From positions 248,001 to 312,000 of the forward strand of contig VWZW01002764.1 in the NCBI GenBank assembly GCA_013397115.1: a stretch of DNA of 64,000 nucleotides, written 5' to 3'. Below, piece by piece: positions 62,740 through 64,000 of this stretch. Under the pieces are notes generated by a model. The model made no database searches, had not been told where the DNA came from, and saw only the letters and a program-made list of their open reading frames with translations. The stretch's first letter is position 1. Every line of letters begins with the position of its first letter. This stretch comes from Edolisoma coerulescens (taxonomy: Eukaryota; Chordata; Aves; Passeriformes; Campephagidae). Made by a program: the position numbers and the translations under genes.

Positions 62740-63270
62740 GAGAGCTGGTGCTGGACACTGGGCACAGAGGGGCGGGGGTCGGGGGTCGTAGTTGGGAGTT
62801 GTGGGCAGCGAGCGAGGGTCGGGATCGGGATCGAGCGGGGTCGGGGCAGCGAGCGGAGGTCGGGGGCAGCACCGGGTCCTCCCCCGCGCCAGGGGGAGCT
62901 GTCGCGCGGCGGCGGCGGCACTTCCGTCGCGGGCGGCGGGCGGGCGATGGCGGCGCAGTTCCGCAGCTACGTGTGGGACCCCGCGCTGATCGTGGCGCAG
63001 ATGGTGCTGCTGCAGGCGGGATACTACAGCTCGCTCGGGCTCTGGCTCGCCCTCCTCGGCACCCTGGGCAGCACCGGGCCCTCCCTCCAACAGGTCTTCA
63101 GCGACGAGGTGAGGGCGCGCCCCGGGAAGCCGCCGTGGGCACAGGCCCCTGGAGCGGCGGGGGCTTGCTGGGGCTCTCCTGGGGGAGACAGACCCCGCTC
63201 CCGTGCGGGCATTCCCGGTGTTAGGGACAGCCCCCCGCCCGGGGAGCGCCCCGGTGAGGGCGCAGAGCTC
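62740..63270 (+). promoter_or_regulatory. SYS1: SYS1 CpG-island promoter
   Basis: GC-rich, CpG-dense block around SYS1 exon 1. It includes a degenerate (GGGTCG/GGATCG) stretch at about 62775-62870, similar in composition to the repeat at 17230. No TATA element seen; a dispersed start upstream of 62947 is likely. Confidence 0.75.
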
Positions 63271-63794
63271 CCCTACGCCGTGTAGAAATACATGTTGTCC
63301 TGTGTAGGTGCCCCAGTATGGAGGTAGAGTCCTCCCGTTGAATAGGCGCTGCCCCGGGATGGAGACTGCACTTCGGTGTATGGTGGGCGGTAGCCCCCAC
63401 AGAGAGACAGACACCCTGTAGAGAGAGAGCACCTCGTTCTATGGGTGATACCCCCTTATAGAGACACCCTGTATAGGTACCCCCAGTATAAACACAACTC
63501 CCCCTCCCCGTGGAAGTAACCCCACTATGGTTATACACCCTCCACCCCCAGTTTAGGTGGTTCCCCTCAGCACAGAACCAGACCTTTCCCTTTCCCATAG
63601 GTGCCCCCAGACAGACAGACAGACATGCCCAGCTCCTCGTGTAGATCCTGATCCATGCAGGGCTGTGCCACGGGAGATGTCGGGCTGCGATTTGTGCCGC
63701 GGGTTCCTACTAATAGTCCCATGTAGATTTTAGGCTTCTCAACCCCGCCGGGGAGGCTCTCCATGATGGCTTTCATCCTCAATGCACTCACCTG
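62947..63794 (+). CDS. SYS1: SYS1, Golgi membrane receptor for ARFRP1 (5' part)
   Basis: Small multi-span trans-Golgi protein that anchors the acetylated GTPase ARFRP1 and so recruits ARL1 and golgins. Two coding exons are in the window: 62947-63108 (54 codons, phase 0, donor GAG/GTGAGG) and 63727-63794 (acceptor ATGTAG, phase 2, donor CTG/GTAAGT). The rest lies beyond the right edge. The protein opens MAAQFRSYVWDP and runs into a first membrane segment (about residues 15-38) with the YYSSLGLWLAL motif. Exon 2 gives ILGFSTPPGRLSMMAF, a block almost identical to the human protein as I recall it. The ATG has a GGCGATGG context. Neighbouring SDC4 is divergent, as in human. Confidence 0.95.
63608..63625. 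repeat. (CAGA)n microsatellite in SYS1 intron 1
   Basis: Four and a half tandem copies of the tetramer. Confidence 0.85.
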
Positions 63795-64000
63795 GTAAGT
63801 CTGCAGCTAGCTGGAGTACCTGCGTCTTGTCCTTTCCTACCATTAAGCTGTGAAAGAATTCAGTGGGATGTACTGCCTCTCTCCAAACATCTCCCAAAAT
63901 CCGTGTGCCTTCTTAAGCATGTCTGCTGAGGGCAGTTGGGAACTGCTGGCTCTTGGCTGTCTAGAACCCGGAAAAGTCATTTCACTTCACTGCCTCAGTT

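Noticed and set aside
1..64000. CRISPR arrays, bacterial operons, phage or tRNA genes
   Set aside because: None seen. The window is vertebrate, with spliced genes, CR1 elements and an LTR. I saw no regularly spaced repeat array or tRNA-like cloverleaf, though I could not run a covariance model.

Overview
The window is vertebrate nuclear DNA, most likely from a bird. The evidence is GT-AG spliced genes with short introns, CR1 LINE fragments (the main avian retroposon family), a 6-bp-TSD solo LTR, and a syndecan-4 that closely resembles what I recall of the chicken protein. A songbird is possible, but I cannot tell from the sequence. The gene order MATN4 - RBPJL - SDC4 - SYS1 matches the human 20q13.12 block, so this looks like the chicken chromosome 20 equivalent.

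Layout. 1-1.4 kb: downstream flank with an antisense CR1. 1.38-7.7 kb: MATN4 on the minus strand, ten coding exons (two vWA domains, four EGF repeats, a coiled coil), with a U12-type AT-AC intron before the last exon. 7.7-23.2 kb: long stretch without a secure gene. It holds a TATA-like element and a possible RBPJL first coding exon near 10.3 kb, an ERV solo LTR at 12.0-12.3 kb, and a CpG island at 16.8-17.5 kb with (GGGATC)n and a 280-bp polypyrimidine tract. 23.2-29.2 kb: ten RBPJL exons on the plus strand. 29.2-38.1 kb: intergenic, with a purine tract, a 196-base assembly gap and a CR1 3' end. 38.1-57.0 kb: SDC4 on the minus strand, with a 2.3-kb AT-rich 3'UTR, five coding exons, a 13.5-kb first intron, a CpG island and a TATA element. 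57-62.9 kb: intergenic, with a diverged tandem duplication. 62.9 kb to the end: first two coding exons of SYS1 on the plus strand.

The four genes are not a functional unit. MATN4 is an extracellular matrix adaptor, RBPJL is the acinar-pancreas subunit of the PTF1 transcription complex, SDC4 is a cell-surface heparan sulphate proteoglycan, and SYS1 is a Golgi receptor for ARFRP1. The block is conserved synteny.

Exon boundaries were set by hand from splice signals, reading phase and remembered protein families. The phases of MATN4, SDC4, SYS1 and the ten RBPJL core exons all close without a frame break. No similarity search was run.
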